Positions 26,636 to 36,135 of a stretch of 64,000 nt of DNA are shown here, in pieces (the stretch's first letter is position 1; each line of letters begins with the position of its first letter). The notes under the pieces are model-generated. The model worked only from the letters and a program-made list of their open reading frames with translations. It had not been told where the DNA came from and made no database searches. This stretch comes from Alphaproteobacteria bacterium (GTDB taxonomy: Bacteria; Pseudomonadota; Alphaproteobacteria; Rhodospirillales; Rhodospirillaceae), in assembly GCA_003246625.1 (NCBI GenBank), contig QJZR01000002.1:1-64000 (forward strand), read 5' to 3'. A program made the position numbers and the translations under genes.

Positions 26636-27562
26636 ATGTTCGACGGTTACACGGCTTCCGAGCTGGTTTCGATTTTCGTGATGCAGGGCTTCGCGGGCCT
26701 GATCCTGTTCTCGGTTTTCCTGCTGATGGCGCTGGGCCTGGCCATCATTTTCGGCCAGATGGGCGTGATCAACATGGCGCATGGCGAGTTCATGATCCTC
26801 GGCGCCTACATGACCTATCTCACCTCGCACGTCTTCAAGGGGGCCTTCCCCGGCATTTACGGCGCCTACTTCCTGGTCGCCATCGTCGTCGCGGCGCTGG
26901 CCGGGGCGGCGCTCGGCTGGCTGCTGGAATGGGCCCTGATCCGTCACCTCTACCACCGGCCGCTCGATACCCTGCTGGCCACCTGGGGGGTGTCGATGAT
27001 CCTGCAACAGATCTATCGGTCGATCTTCGGCGCGCGCGAGGTCGGGGTGGAGCTGCCCGATTGGCTGATGGGCGCCTTCCATCTTTCCGACACCATCGAA
27101 CTGCCGGTCAACGGCGTCTTCGTCTTCGCCCTGACCGCGGCGATTTCGACGATCATCCTGTTCATGATGTTCCGCTCCCGCTGGGGGCTTCAGGTGCGCG
27201 CCGTGGTGCAGAACCGCCCCATGGCCGGGGCCGCGGGGATCAACGGCACGCGGGTCGACCGCATGACCTTCGCCCTGGGCTGCGGCGTCGCCAGCATCGC
27301 GGGGGCCGCCTTCACCATGATCGGCTCCACCGGGCCGACGGCGGGGCAGCTTTACATCGTCGACACCTTCCTGGTGGTGGTGTTCGGCGGCGCGCAAAGC
27401 CTGTTCGGCACCATCGCCTCGGCGTTTTCCATCTCGCAGTCGCAGTCGAGCCTGGAATTCTTCATGTCCGGTTCGATGGCCAAGGTGTTCACCCTGCTGA
27501 CGGTGGTCGGGATCCTGCTGCTGCGGCCGCAGGGGCTGTTCGTTCTCAAGATGAGGAAATGA
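26636..27562 (+). CDS. urtB: ABC transporter permease (UrtB/FmdE-like)
   Basis: 308 aa, about eight membrane helices of the branched-chain amino acid/urea permease family (FGQMGVINMAHGEFMILGAYMTY; LLATWGVSMILQQIYRSIFGAREV; GLQVRAVVQNRPMAGAAGIN). Many UrtB proteins carry a long extra N-terminal part; this one is only the membrane core, as in LivH and FmdE. GGGGAGGA precedes the ATG, and the next gene starts 3 bp after its stop. Confidence 0.92.
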   Translation: MFDGYTASELVSIFVMQGFAGLILFSVFLLMALGLAIIFGQMGVINMAHGEFMILGAYMTYLTSHVFKGAFPGIYGAYFLVAIVVAALAGAALGWLLEWALIRHLYHRPLDTLLATWGVSMILQQIYRSIFGAREVGVELPDWLMGAFHLSDTIELPVNGVFVFALTAAISTIILFMMFRSRWGLQVRAVVQNRPMAGAAGINGTRVDRMTFALGCGVASIAGAAFTMIGSTGPTAGQLYIVDTFLVVVFGGAQSLFGTIASAFSISQSQSSLEFFMSGSMAKVFTLLTVVGILLLRPQGLFVLKMRK

Positions 27563-27565
27563 ATC

Positions 27566-28717
27566 ATGACCTCGCACCCCCACGTTCTTCCCGGCCGCCT
27601 GGCCTATTTCACGGGTTCCCGTTCGGAGCGCGGCGCCCTGCTGGCCTTCGCCGTCCTCATCCTCGTCCTTCTGCCCCTGGGGCTGGACGTCTTCCGCCTG
27701 AACATCTTCGGCAAGTACCTGACCTATGCCTTCGTCGCGGTGGGACTGGTGCTGTGCTGGGGGCTGGGGGGCATCCTGTCCCTCGGCCAGGGGGTGTTCT
27801 TCGGCCTTGGCGGCTATTGCATGGCGATGTTCCTCAAGCTTGAGGCCTCGGACCCGGTCAGCACCGCGATCCAGTCGACGCCGGGCATTCCCGACTTCAT
27901 GGACTGGAACCAGCTGACCGCGCTGCCCTGGTTCTGGGAACCCTTCCACAGCCTGGCCTTCACCCTGGTCGCGGTGATCGTGGTGCCCACCGTCTTCGCC
28001 TTCGTTCTGGGCTCGGCGCTGTTCCACCGCCGCGTCGGCGGGGTGTATTTCGCCATCATCACCCAGGCGGTCGCCTCGATCCTGTCGATTTTGATCGTCG
28101 GCCAGCAGGGGCTGACCGGCGGCCTCAACGGCATCACCGACCTGCGCACCCTGCTCGGCTGGGACATCCGCAGCGACGCCGCGAAGTACGTTCTCTATTA
28201 CGTCAACGCCTTCCTGCTGCTGGCGGTGATCCTGGGCGGCGCCTACATCCGCAACTGCAAGCTGGGGCGGATCCTGGTGGGCATCCGCGACCAGGAGGAC
28301 CGGGTGCGCTTCACCGGCTACAACGTCGCCGCCTTCAAGACCTTCATCTTCTGCGTCGCGGCGGCGTTCTCGGCGATCGGCGGGGCGATGTTCACCCTGC
28401 AGGTGGGGTTCATGTCGCCGACCTTCGTCGGCATCGTGCCCTCGATCGAGATGGTGGTGTTCTGCGCGGTGGGTGGACGCCTGTCGCTGGTCGGCGCGGC
28501 GGTCGGCACCCTGGTGGTCAACTTCGCCAAGACGACGTTCTCGGAAAGCTTTCCCGAGCTTTGGCTGTTCGCCATGGGCGCCCTGTTCATCGGCGTGGTG
28601 TCGGCGTTTCCGCTGGGGCTGGCCGGTCTGTACGAACGGCATCTGGCGCCGCGCCTGAGCCGCTGGCGCCAGGGCGGAAGCGCCGCCGCCGTCCTTTCCT
28701 CCACCCCCGGCGAGTGA
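27566..28717 (+). CDS. urtC: ABC transporter permease (UrtC/FmdF-like)
   Basis: 383 aa, about ten membrane helices of the LivM/UrtC family. Typical segments are VGLVLCWGLGGILSLGQGVFFGLGGY, GVYFAIITQAVASILSILIVGQQGLTGGLNGIT and GILVGIRDQEDRVRFTGYNVAAFKTFIF. It forms the membrane channel with the preceding permease. There is no fused ATPase domain, unlike FmdF of Methylophilus as I recall it; the ATPases are encoded separately downstream. Confidence 0.92.
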   Translation: MTSHPHVLPGRLAYFTGSRSERGALLAFAVLILVLLPLGLDVFRLNIFGKYLTYAFVAVGLVLCWGLGGILSLGQGVFFGLGGYCMAMFLKLEASDPVSTAIQSTPGIPDFMDWNQLTALPWFWEPFHSLAFTLVAVIVVPTVFAFVLGSALFHRRVGGVYFAIITQAVASILSILIVGQQGLTGGLNGITDLRTLLGWDIRSDAAKYVLYYVNAFLLLAVILGGAYIRNCKLGRILVGIRDQEDRVRFTGYNVAAFKTFIFCVAAAFSAIGGAMFTLQVGFMSPTFVGIVPSIEMVVFCAVGGRLSLVGAAVGTLVVNFAKTTFSESFPELWLFAMGALFIGVVSAFPLGLAGLYERHLAPRLSRWRQGGSAAAVLSSTPGE

Positions 28718-28721
28718 GGTT

Positions 28722-29468
28722 ATGATGAGCAACAACGACTTCGTCCTCTCGGTCGAGGACCTGACGGTTTCCTTCGACGGCTTCCGCGCGGTGGACGGGC
28801 TGAGCTTCTACGTCGACACCAACGAACTGCGGGTGGTGATCGGCCCCAACGGCGCGGGCAAGACCACCGTGCTCGACCTGATCTGCGGCAAGACCAAGGC
28901 CACCGAAGGCTCGATCAAGTTCAAGGGGCAGGAACTCACCCGCATGTCCGAGCACGAGATCGTGCGCGCCGGGGTCGGGCGGAAGTTCCAAACCCCCTCG
29001 ATCTACGAGGATCTGACGGTGTTCGAGAACCTGGAGGTCTCGCTGCCGCGCGGCCGTTCGGTGCTCGGCGCCCTGGCCTTCCGCCGCGACGCCGAGGTGG
29101 TGGAGCGCATCGAAAGCGTCGCCGAGGACATCTTCCTTGCCGACCTGCTCGACGAACGGGCGGCGGTGCTCAGCCACGGCCAGAAGCAGTGGCTGGAAAT
29201 CGGCATGCTGCTGATCCAGTCGCCGGAGCTGCTGATGCTGGACGAGCCGGTGGCGGGGATGAGCCTGAGCGAACGCGAAAAGACCGCCGAGCTTCTGAAC
29301 CGCATCACCCCCGGCCGCTCGGTGATCGTCATCGAGCACGACATGAAGTTCGTCAAGCACATCGCCCACAAGGTCACGGTGCTGCACCAGGGCAAGATCC
29401 TGTCCGAGGGCAGCCTCGACAAGGTGCAGAACGATCCGCGCGTCATCGAAGTCTATCTGGGCCATTGA
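28722..29468 (+). CDS. urtD: ABC transporter ATP-binding protein (UrtD-like)
   Basis: 248 aa. Walker A GPNGAGKTT, a Q-loop in GRKFQTPSIYEDLTVFENLE (a stretch characteristic of UrtD), a signature region reading LSHGQKQWLEIG rather than LSGGQ, Walker B LLMLDEPVAG and switch His in VIEHDM. Altered LSHG signatures are usual in this subfamily. ATG codons at 28722 and 28725 are both possible; GAGG lies directly upstream. Confidence 0.93.
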   Translation: MMSNNDFVLSVEDLTVSFDGFRAVDGLSFYVDTNELRVVIGPNGAGKTTVLDLICGKTKATEGSIKFKGQELTRMSEHEIVRAGVGRKFQTPSIYEDLTVFENLEVSLPRGRSVLGALAFRRDAEVVERIESVAEDIFLADLLDERAAVLSHGQKQWLEIGMLLIQSPELLMLDEPVAGMSLSEREKTAELLNRITPGRSVIVIEHDMKFVKHIAHKVTVLHQGKILSEGSLDKVQNDPRVIEVYLGH

Positions 29469-29483
29469 GGAAGGAGCATCGCG

Positions 29484-30173
29484 ATGCTTGAGGTCAGCAA
29501 TCTGTCGGTCGCCTATGGCGAAAGCGAGGTCCTGCACGGCATCGACCTGTCGGCGGCGGAAGGGGAAATCGTCGCCGTGATGGGGCGCAACGGCATGGGC
29601 AAAAGCACCCTGATGAAGTCCCTGATCGGGATGATCCCGCACCGCGCGGGCAGCATCCGCCTGGGCGACGCCGACCTGTCGCAACTGCCCAGCCACCGGC
29701 GGGTTGAGGGCGGCCTTGCCTTCGTGCCGCAGGGTCGGATGATCTTTCCCTCGCTCACCGTCGAGGAAAACATCACCACCGGCCTGATCGCCCACGGCGA
29801 CCGGACGATTCCCGACGACATCTACGGCCTGTTCCCGGTGCTGCACGACATGCGCAAGCGGCGGGGCGGCAACCTTTCCGGCGGCCAGCAGCAACAGCTG
29901 GCGATCGCCCGCGCCCTGGTCAGCAAGCCCCGGGTCCTGCTGCTGGACGAACCGACCGAGGGGATTCAGCCGTCGATCATCAAGGACATGGCCAAGGTGT
30001 TGAAGGAAATCCGCCGGATGATGAACCTGACCATCGTGGTTTCCGAACAGGTGTTGAGCTTCGCCATGGACGTCGCCGACCGTTTCCTGGTGATCGAGAA
30101 CGGCCGCTTCGTCGACGAGGTGGCGGCGGCGGACGCCGACGAAGGCCGCATCGCCGCCTATCTGTCGGTCTAG
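29484..30173 (+). CDS. urtE: ABC transporter ATP-binding protein (UrtE-like)
   Basis: 229 aa. Walker A GRNGMGKST, Q-loop FVPQGRMIFPSLTVEENI, signature LSGGQQQQLAIARAL, Walker B VLLLDEPTEGIQPSII. GRNGMGKSTLMKSLIG and DEPTEGIQPS are typical of UrtE. It completes the five-gene importer. AAGGAG precedes the ATG, and a terminator follows 30 bp after the stop. Confidence 0.93.
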   Translation: MLEVSNLSVAYGESEVLHGIDLSAAEGEIVAVMGRNGMGKSTLMKSLIGMIPHRAGSIRLGDADLSQLPSHRRVEGGLAFVPQGRMIFPSLTVEENITTGLIAHGDRTIPDDIYGLFPVLHDMRKRRGGNLSGGQQQQLAIARALVSKPRVLLLDEPTEGIQPSIIKDMAKVLKEIRRMMNLTIVVSEQVLSFAMDVADRFLVIENGRFVDEVAAADADEGRIAAYLSV

Positions 30174-30204
30174 GCCTCTCCGTCACCTCTCCGACCTCCC
30201 CGTC

Positions 30205-30242
30205 TCCCCGCGGCGCCAGGAAGCGCGTCGCGGGGATTTTTC
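30205..30242 (+). terminator. Rho-independent terminator of the urt/fmd operon
   Basis: Stem TCCCCGCG-GCGC / GCGC-(GT)-CGCGGGGA with a 6-nt loop and a 2-nt bulge, followed by five T residues. Confidence 0.85.
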
Positions 30243-30295
30243 CGTCCGGCACGGCGCGATTCCGGGGGGATTCGGCGGAGTGGGGCAAGAATTGA

Positions 30296-30308
30296 GCAAT
30301 AGTATAAC
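30296..30308 (+). promoter_or_regulatory. Zur-box-like palindrome upstream of the chlD/chlI operon (copy 1 of 3)
   Basis: GCAATA-G-TATAAC, 11 of 13 matches to GTTATA-G-TATAAC. The right ten bases ATAGTATAAC are identical to the copies at 43919 and 44489. TTGAGC at 30293-30298 could act as a -35, so a bound protein would cover the promoter. The preferred start codon is 65 bp downstream. Confidence 0.55.
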
Positions 30309-30373
30309 GTTTTCTCTGTTCATGCGGGATCGGTCTGGATAGGATGCGCGCCGGAACGCGAAGGGAGGGCGGG

Positions 30374-32401
30374 GTGACGCTTCAGACGAAAATCCGCATG
30401 ACGGCGGCTTCCGGCGACGGTCGGCGGGTCTATCCCTTCACCGCGATTCTGGCGCAGGAGACGATGAAGCTGGCGTTGCTGCTGAACGCGGTGAACCCGG
30501 CGATCGGCGGCATCGTGGTGCGCGGCCAGAAGGGCACCGCCAAGTCCACGGCGGCGCGCGGCCTGCGCGATCTGCTGCCGTCGCTGCCCGACGGCGGGCG
30601 GCCCGCCTTCGTCGATTTTCCCCTGGGCGCGACCGAGGACATGGTGATCGGCTCGATCGACTTCGAGGCGGCGGTGCGCGACGGTTCGGTGCGCTTCCAG
30701 CCCGGTCTGCTGGCGCGGGCGCATCGCGGCGTGCTTTATATCGACGAGGTCAACCTGCTCGACGACCATCTGGTCGACAGCATCCTGGGCGCGGCGGAAT
30801 CCGGCGAGAACGTGGTGGAGCGCGAGGGGCAGAGCCTGCGTCACGCCAGCCGTTTCATCCTGATCGGCACGATGAACCCGGAGGAGGGGGAGCTTCGTCC
30901 CCAGTTGCTGGACCGTTTCGGCCTGGCGGTGTCGATCGAGGGGGAGACCGATCCCGCCCTGCGCGTCGAGCTGTTGAAACGGCGCGAGGCATTCGATACC
31001 GACCCCGACGGTTTCATCGCGCGGCACCGTGCGGAGGAAGCCGATCTGGCGGCGCGTCTGGCGGCGGCGCGGCGGCGTCTGGCCGAGGTGACGGTTCCGG
31101 CGCACCTGACCGCCTTCATCGCCGAGATCTGCGCGCGCAACCACGTTGCCGGGCACCGCGCCGACATCGTCATGGAGCGCGCCGCCCGTGCCCACGCGGC
31201 GTGGGACGGACGGAGCGACGTCACCTCGGACGACATCGTCGCGGTGGCGCCGATGGTGCTGCTGCACCGCATGCGCGCGGGCGAACCGGATATTCCGCCG
31301 CCGCCGCCCCCGCCGCCGCCCGAGGACGACGACCGGGACGACCAGGACGACCGGGAGAACCCGGGCGAGGACCAGCAGGATCAGGACGATGGCCAGGACG
31401 ACCGGTCCCCGCCGCCGCCGCCCGAGGACGACGCGGGCGAGGACGATCCGTCCGAAGGCGAAGAGCGGGACGGTCCGCCGCCGCCGCCGCCGCCAGAGCC
31501 CGACGACGCCGACCGCGACGACGCCGAGAACGCGCCCCCCGACGAGATTCAAGAGGTCGGCGCCTCCTATGCGGTGCGCAAGCTGGAACGCCAGAGCCTG
31601 GATCAGGTGCTGCGCACCGGTTCCGGCCGCCGTTCGCGTTCGCGTTCGGCCAGCAAGCAGGGCCGCTATGTGAAAAGTACCTCGCGCCGCGGTCGCGACG
31701 ATCTGGCGCTCGACGCCACCATCCGCGCCGCCGCGCCCTATCAGAAAATCCGCCGCGAGACGGCGAAGCAGGCCCTGGCGGTGCATATTTCCGACGGCGA
31801 CATCCGCGAAAAGGTGCGCGAACGCCGGGTCGGCAACTTCCTGCTGTTCGTGGTCGACGGTTCCGGCTCGATGGGGGCGCAGCGCCGCATGGTGGAAACC
31901 AAGGCGGCGATCATGAGCCTGCTGCTCGACGCCTATCAGAAGCGCGACAAGGTCTCGATGGTGGTCTTTCGCGGGCAAGAGGCGGACATCGTCCTGCCGC
32001 CGACCAATTCGGTGGACCGCGCGGCGAAGCTGTTGGCCGACCTGCCGGTGGGCGGGCGCACGCCGCTGTCGCGCGGCCTGGGCGCGGCGTCCGAGGTGCT
32101 GCGTCAGGCGTTGCGCCGCGATCCCTCGCTGATGCCGTTGGTGATCGTGATGACCGACGGCCGCGCCAACGCCGGGCTGGGGCACGCCCCGCCGCACGAA
32201 GAGGCGATCCTGGCCGGGGCGGTGTTGCGCGAACGCTATCCCTCGGCGCAATTCGTGGTGGTGGATACCGAGCCGCCGGGCGTGGTGCGCCTGGGGTTGG
32301 CCGGCAAACTCTCCGCCGCCCTCGGCGCGGCCTATTTCAAGACCGAGGATCTTCGCGCCGAAGATCTGGTTTCCCTGGCAAAGGAGCATCAAGCGTGGTG
32401 A
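30374..32401 (+). CDS. ChlD/BchD-like chelatase subunit (AAA domain, acidic Pro-rich linker, VWA domain)
   Basis: About 675 aa. The AAA+ domain (about residues 15-300) has Walker [12 protein letters not shown] and Walker [13 protein letters not shown] intact. A linker of about 85 aa has three polyproline runs separated by Asp/Glu-rich blocks. The VWA domain has a complete [21 protein letters not shown] and MTDGRAN. This is the layout of magnesium chelatase subunit D, which with subunit I drives a large H- or CobN-type subunit. No bacteriochlorophyll genes are seen, whereas two CobN genes lie 14 kb away. The GTG at 30374 has AGGGAGGGCGGG upstream; the ATG at 30344 is an alternative. Confidence 0.88.
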   Translation: MTLQTKIRMTAASGDGRRVYPFTAILAQETMKLALLLNAVNPAIGGIVVRGQKGTAKSTAARGLRDLLPSLPDGGRPAFVDFPLGATEDMVIGSIDFEAAVRDGSVRFQPGLLARAHRGVLYIDEVNLLDDHLVDSILGAAESGENVVEREGQSLRHASRFILIGTMNPEEGELRPQLLDRFGLAVSIEGETDPALRVELLKRREAFDTDPDGFIARHRAEEADLAARLAAARRRLAEVTVPAHLTAFIAEICARNHVAGHRADIVMERAARAHAAWDGRSDVTSDDIVAVAPMVLLHRMRAGEPDIPPPPPPPPPEDDDRDDQDDRENPGEDQQDQDDGQDDRSPPPPPEDDAGEDDPSEGEERDGPPPPPPPEPDDADRDDAENAPPDEIQEVGASYAVRKLERQSLDQVLRTGSGRRSRSRSASKQGRYVKSTSRRGRDDLALDATIRAAAPYQKIRRETAKQALAVHISDGDIREKVRERRVGNFLLFVVDGSGSMGAQRRMVETKAAIMSLLLDAYQKRDKVSMVVFRGQEADIVLPPTNSVDRAAKLLADLPVGGRTPLSRGLGAASEVLRQALRRDPSLMPLVIVMTDGRANAGLGHAPPHEEAILAGAVLRERYPSAQFVVVDTEPPGVVRLGLAGKLSAALGAAYFKTEDLRAEDLVSLAKEHQAW

Positions 32402-33414
32402 CGATCGAGTCCTCCTCCCCCCATGTCTATCCCTTCGTCGCGATCGTCGGGCAGGAACGCCTGAAGCGCAGCCTGATCCTCAACGTGGTCAACCCGTCGC
32501 TGTCCGGGGTTCTGATCCGTGGCGAGAAGGGCACCGCGAAGTCCACCGCGGTGCGCGCCCTGGCCGACCTGTTGCCGGAAATCGCGGTGGTCGACGGCGA
32601 CCCCTTCCAAAGCGACCCGGACGATCCCAAGACCATGGCGCCCGAGGTCAAGGCGCGCTTCGCGGCGGGCGAGACCCTGGCGGTGCGCCGCCGCAAGGTG
32701 CGGGTGGTGGAACTGCCGATTTCCGCCACCGAGGACCGGGTGGTCGGCACCCTCGACCTGGAGCACGCCCTGCGCGAGGGCAGCAAGAAGGTGGAGCCCG
32801 GGCTTCTCGCCTCGGCCAATCGCGGCATCCTCTACGTCGACGAGGTCAACCTGCTGGACGACCACGTGGTCGACGTGCTGCTGGATTCCGCCGCGATGGG
32901 GGTGAACACCATCGAGCGCGAGGGAATCAGCTTTTCCCACCCGGCGCGCTTCACCCTGGTCGGCACGATGAACCCCGAGGAAGGCGACCTGCGTCCGCAG
33001 CTCCTCGACCGTTTCGGCCTGTGCGTGCATGTCGAGGGCCTCAACACCCCCGAACAGCGGGTCGAGGTGGTGAAGCGCCGCGCCGCCTTCGAGGCGGACC
33101 CCGAGGCCTTCGTCGAGGCGTGGGCGGGCGAAACCGAGAAGATGCGCGACGCGGTGGCCAAGGCGATCGCCCTGTGCCCCACGGTGCAGGCTTCCGACGC
33201 GATTCTGCTGAACATCGCCGAACGTTCCCTGAAGCTGGGGGTGGACGGCCACCGCAGCGACATCGTCATGCTGAAGGCGGCGAAGGCGATCGCCGCCTGG
33301 GCCGGGCGCAACGAGGTGATTCTGGCGGATGTGGAGGAAGCGGCGGAACTGGCCCTGGCGCACCGCATGCGCCGCCGCCCGTTCGAGGATATCCTGGGGC
33401 CGCGCGCCGCCTGA
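32398..33414 (+). CDS. ChlI/BchI-like AAA+ chelatase ATPase
   Basis: 338 aa. [22 protein letters not shown], Walker [31 protein letters not shown] (the ChlI insertion with Arg/Asp pattern), Walker [13 protein letters not shown] and [20 protein letters not shown] define a ChlI/BchI ATPase. It should form the hexameric motor with the preceding D-type protein. The GTG start overlaps its stop (GTGA) with AAAGGAG upstream. In organisms without CobS/CobT, ChlI/ChlD-type proteins are thought to serve CobN; this fits the two CobN genes in this window (inference). Confidence 0.92.
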   Translation: MTIESSSPHVYPFVAIVGQERLKRSLILNVVNPSLSGVLIRGEKGTAKSTAVRALADLLPEIAVVDGDPFQSDPDDPKTMAPEVKARFAAGETLAVRRRKVRVVELPISATEDRVVGTLDLEHALREGSKKVEPGLLASANRGILYVDEVNLLDDHVVDVLLDSAAMGVNTIEREGISFSHPARFTLVGTMNPEEGDLRPQLLDRFGLCVHVEGLNTPEQRVEVVKRRAAFEADPEAFVEAWAGETEKMRDAVAKAIALCPTVQASDAILLNIAERSLKLGVDGHRSDIVMLKAAKAIAAWAGRNEVILADVEEAAELALAHRMRRRPFEDILGPRAA

Positions 33415-33428
33415 ACATCGAGGTTTCC

Positions 33429-34265
33429 ATGATCGTCATCGACACCCTGCAAAAGCGTTACGGCAAGACCGTGGCGGTGGACGGCGTCAGCCTGCACGTC
33501 CCGGCGGGCGAGCTGTTCGCCTATCTCGGCCCCAACGGCGCCGGGAAATCCACCACCATCCGCATCCTCACCGGTCTGACCCGCCTGTCCGGCGGCACCG
33601 CCAGTCTGGGCGGCTGCGACATCCAGCGCAACCCGATCGGCGCCAAGCGCCAGTGCGGCGTGGTGATGCAGCACGTCAACCTGGACAACGACCTGACCCT
33701 CGCCGAGAACATGGACATCCACGGCCGCCTGTTCGGCATGGATGCCGCCGACCGCGCGGCGCGCACGGCCGAGCTTCTCGGCTATGTCGAGCTGGCGGAT
33801 CGCGCCGGAAACCTGGTGTCCACCCTGTCCGGGGGGATGAAGCGCCGCCTGATGATCGCCCGCGCCCTGATGCACCGGCCGCGCATCCTCTTCCTCGACG
33901 AGCCGACGGTGGGCCTGGACGCGGAAATCCGGCGGCGCATCTGGGGGCTGATCAAGAAGATCCAGAACGACGGCGCGACGGTGTTCCTGACCACCCACTA
34001 CATCGAGGAGGCGGAGTTCCTGGCCGACCGCGTCGCCTTCCTCGACCGGGGCAGCATCCGCGCCCTCGACACCCCGGCGGCGCTGATCAGCCGCGTCGGC
34101 GCCTGGGCGTTCGACCGGCTGACCGACACCGGCATGACCACCTCCTATTTCCCCGACCGCGACAGCGCGCGCGCGGCGGCGGCGGCCGACGGCGAGGGAC
34201 ACACCCTGCGCCGGGTCAACCTGGAGGATGCCTTCCTGACCCTGACTGGAAAGACGGTACGATGA
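33429..34265 (+). CDS. ABC-2 exporter ATP-binding protein (NodI/CcmA-like)
   Basis: 278 aa. Walker A GPNGAGKST, Q-loop in VVMQHVNLDNDLTLAENM, signature LSGGMKRRLMIARAL, Walker B ILFLDEPTVGLD, switch His in LTTHYIEEAE. The LSGGMKRR signature and C-terminal extension are those of multidrug/polysaccharide-type exporters. It starts 14 bp after the chelatase ATPase and its end overlaps the permease start, so it belongs to the same operon. Confidence 0.92.
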   Translation: MIVIDTLQKRYGKTVAVDGVSLHVPAGELFAYLGPNGAGKSTTIRILTGLTRLSGGTASLGGCDIQRNPIGAKRQCGVVMQHVNLDNDLTLAENMDIHGRLFGMDAADRAARTAELLGYVELADRAGNLVSTLSGGMKRRLMIARALMHRPRILFLDEPTVGLDAEIRRRIWGLIKKIQNDGATVFLTTHYIEEAEFLADRVAFLDRGSIRALDTPAALISRVGAWAFDRLTDTGMTTSYFPDRDSARAAAAADGEGHTLRRVNLEDAFLTLTGKTVR

Positions 34266-35002
34266 TGCTGCACGGACTGGGCGCGGTCTACCTGCGCGAA
34301 ATGCGGATCTTGAAGCGGCGGCTGAAGCGCCACCTGCTCGGCATGGCGGTATCGCCGATCCTTTATCTGGTGGCCTTCGGCACCGCGATGGGCGCCGAAG
34401 CCCGTTTCGACGGCCACACCTATCTGGAATTCCTGCTGCCCGGCTTGGCGGCGATGACGGCGATGACGCAAAGCTACGGCACCGCCACGGAAATCAACAT
34501 CGCGCGGTTCTATCTGCACATCTTCGAGGAATTTCAGGCGGCGCCGATTTCCAACGTCGCCTACGTCCTGGGCGAGGTGCTGTCCGGCATCACCCGCGCC
34601 CTGATCGGCGTCGCGCTGATCCTGGGCCTCGGCGCGGCAACCGGCGTGGTGCTGCTGCCCGGGCCGTGGTTCTGGCTGGCGGTGGTGTTGAACGCCTTCG
34701 TCTTCGCCTCTCTTGCGGTGTTCCTGGCGATGATCGTCACCGGCCACGGCGACCAGGCCTTGCTGACCTCGTTCGTCATCACCCCGATGGCCTTCCTCGG
34801 CGGTACCTTCTTTCCCCTCGACCGCCTGCCGGAATGGGCGCAGGCGATTCTGCATCTGCTGCCCCTGACCCACGCGGCGCAGGCGATGCGCGCCGACGTC
34901 TTCGGCCAGGCGCCGCAGGCGATGCATTTCGTCATCCTGGCCGGGGTGGGCGCGGCGGTCTTCGCCCTGGCCCTGGCCTCGGTCGGTCGCGCCAGGGATT
35001 AA
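34262..35002 (+). CDS. ABC-2 type exporter permease (NodJ-like)
   Basis: 246 aa with six membrane helices. LEFLLPGLAAMTAMTQSYGTATEINIARF and FVITPMAFLGGTFFPLDRLPEWAQ match the ABC-2 permease family signature region. Partner of the preceding ATPase for export of an unknown compound across the inner membrane. ATG overlaps the ATPase stop by 4 bp; the membrane-fusion gene begins 11 bp after its stop. Confidence 0.9.
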   Translation: MMLHGLGAVYLREMRILKRRLKRHLLGMAVSPILYLVAFGTAMGAEARFDGHTYLEFLLPGLAAMTAMTQSYGTATEINIARFYLHIFEEFQAAPISNVAYVLGEVLSGITRALIGVALILGLGAATGVVLLPGPWFWLAVVLNAFVFASLAVFLAMIVTGHGDQALLTSFVITPMAFLGGTFFPLDRLPEWAQAILHLLPLTHAAQAMRADVFGQAPQAMHFVILAGVGAAVFALALASVGRARD

Positions 35003-35013
35003 GGGGGGAAGCG

Positions 35014-36135
35014 ATGCGGGCTTTGTCGCGGCGCGAACGGATCCTGGCGGGGGCGGCCGCGGCGCTGCTGCTGCTGGTGGCGGGGGCCACGGTCTATCAA
35101 ACCCGGCGCGGCGGGGAAGGGACGCTGCGTTGGCAGGCGGTCGGACGCGGCGACGTGGAAAAGGCGATCACCGCCACCGGTGCCCTCAAGCCGAAGACCT
35201 TCGTCGACGTCGGCACCCAGGTGTCCGGCCAGTTGCGGCACATTCTGGTGGCGATCGGCGACCGCGTCGAGGCCGGGCAACTGCTGGCCGAGATCGACCC
35301 CACCGTCTATCGCACCCGCGTCGCCGCCGACCGCGCCCGGATCAAGGATCTGGAAGGCCAACTGCGCGAACGCCGCGCCGAACGCGATCTGGCGGCGATC
35401 CGCTCTCAGCGGCAGCAGCGGCTGGCGCAGGGCAACGTCTCCAGCCGCGAGGCGCAGGACACCGCGCGCGCCGAGCATCTGGCCGCGATTGCGCGCCTGG
35501 AGCAGGTGGAGGCGAAGCTGGAAGAGGCGAACGCCACCCTCGACGGCGACGCCGCCAACCTTGGCTATACCCGCATCCTGGCGCCGATTTCGGGCACCGT
35601 GGTCGACATTCCGGCGACCGAGGGGCAAACCCTCAACGCCAGCCAGACCGCGCCGACCATCCTGCGCGTCGCCGATCTCGACACCATGACGGTGTGGGCG
35701 CAGGTGTCCGAGGCCGACGTGCCGCGTCTGTCGGTGGGGATGCCCGCCTATTTCACCACCCTGGGCGAACCCGGCCGCCGCTGGACCGGCACGGTGCGCC
35801 AGATCCTGCCGACGCCGACGGTGGACAACGACGTGGTGCTGTTCTCCGTCCTGGTCGACGTCGCCAATCCCGACATGCGCCTGATGAGCGAGATGACCGC
35901 CCAGGTGTTCTTCGTCGAGGCGCGCGCCGAGAACGTGGTGGTGGCGCCGCGCGGCGTGCTGAAACCCACCGCCAAGACGGGGATATGGACGGCGCGGGTG
36001 GAAACCGGAAGCGGCGTCGAAACCCGCCAGGTGAAGACCGGCCTGGTCACCCGCACCCAGGCGGAGGTGGTCGAGGGCCTGGCCCCGGGCGACAAGGCCG
36101 CGCTGGTGGCGAAGGCCCGGAAAACCAAGCCGTGA
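35014..36135 (+). CDS. Periplasmic adaptor (MacA/RND-type membrane fusion protein)
   Basis: 373 aa. One N-terminal membrane anchor (ILAGAAAALLLLVAGATV), a biotinyl-lipoyl-like half (GALKPKTFVDVGTQVSGQL, IGDRVEAGQLLAEIDP), a long alpha-hairpin (about residues 105-175), the second lipoyl half (YTRILAPISGTVVDI) and a beta-barrel. It couples the MacB-type pump encoded next to an outer-membrane channel. AAGGGGGG precedes the ATG; GTGA overlap with the next gene. Confidence 0.92.
   Translation: MRALSRRERILAGAAAALLLLVAGATVYQTRRGGEGTLRWQAVGRGDVEKAITATGALKPKTFVDVGTQVSGQLRHILVAIGDRVEAGQLLAEIDPTVYRTRVAADRARIKDLEGQLRERRAERDLAAIRSQRQQRLAQGNVSSREAQDTARAEHLAAIARLEQVEAKLEEANATLDGDAANLGYTRILAPISGTVVDIPATEGQTLNASQTAPTILRVADLDTMTVWAQVSEADVPRLSVGMPAYFTTLGEPGRRWTGTVRQILPTPTVDNDVVLFSVLVDVANPDMRLMSEMTAQVFFVEARAENVVVAPRGVLKPTAKTGIWTARVETGSGVETRQVKTGLVTRTQAEVVEGLAPGDKAALVAKARKTKP

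Noticed and set aside
30374-33414. Bacteriochlorophyll magnesium-chelatase genes (bchD/bchI) as a sign of phototrophy
   Set aside because: No bchH, bchO, puf or other pigment genes are in the window, and the operator and the CobN genes point to a CobN partner. Phototrophy cannot be excluded for the genome as a whole.
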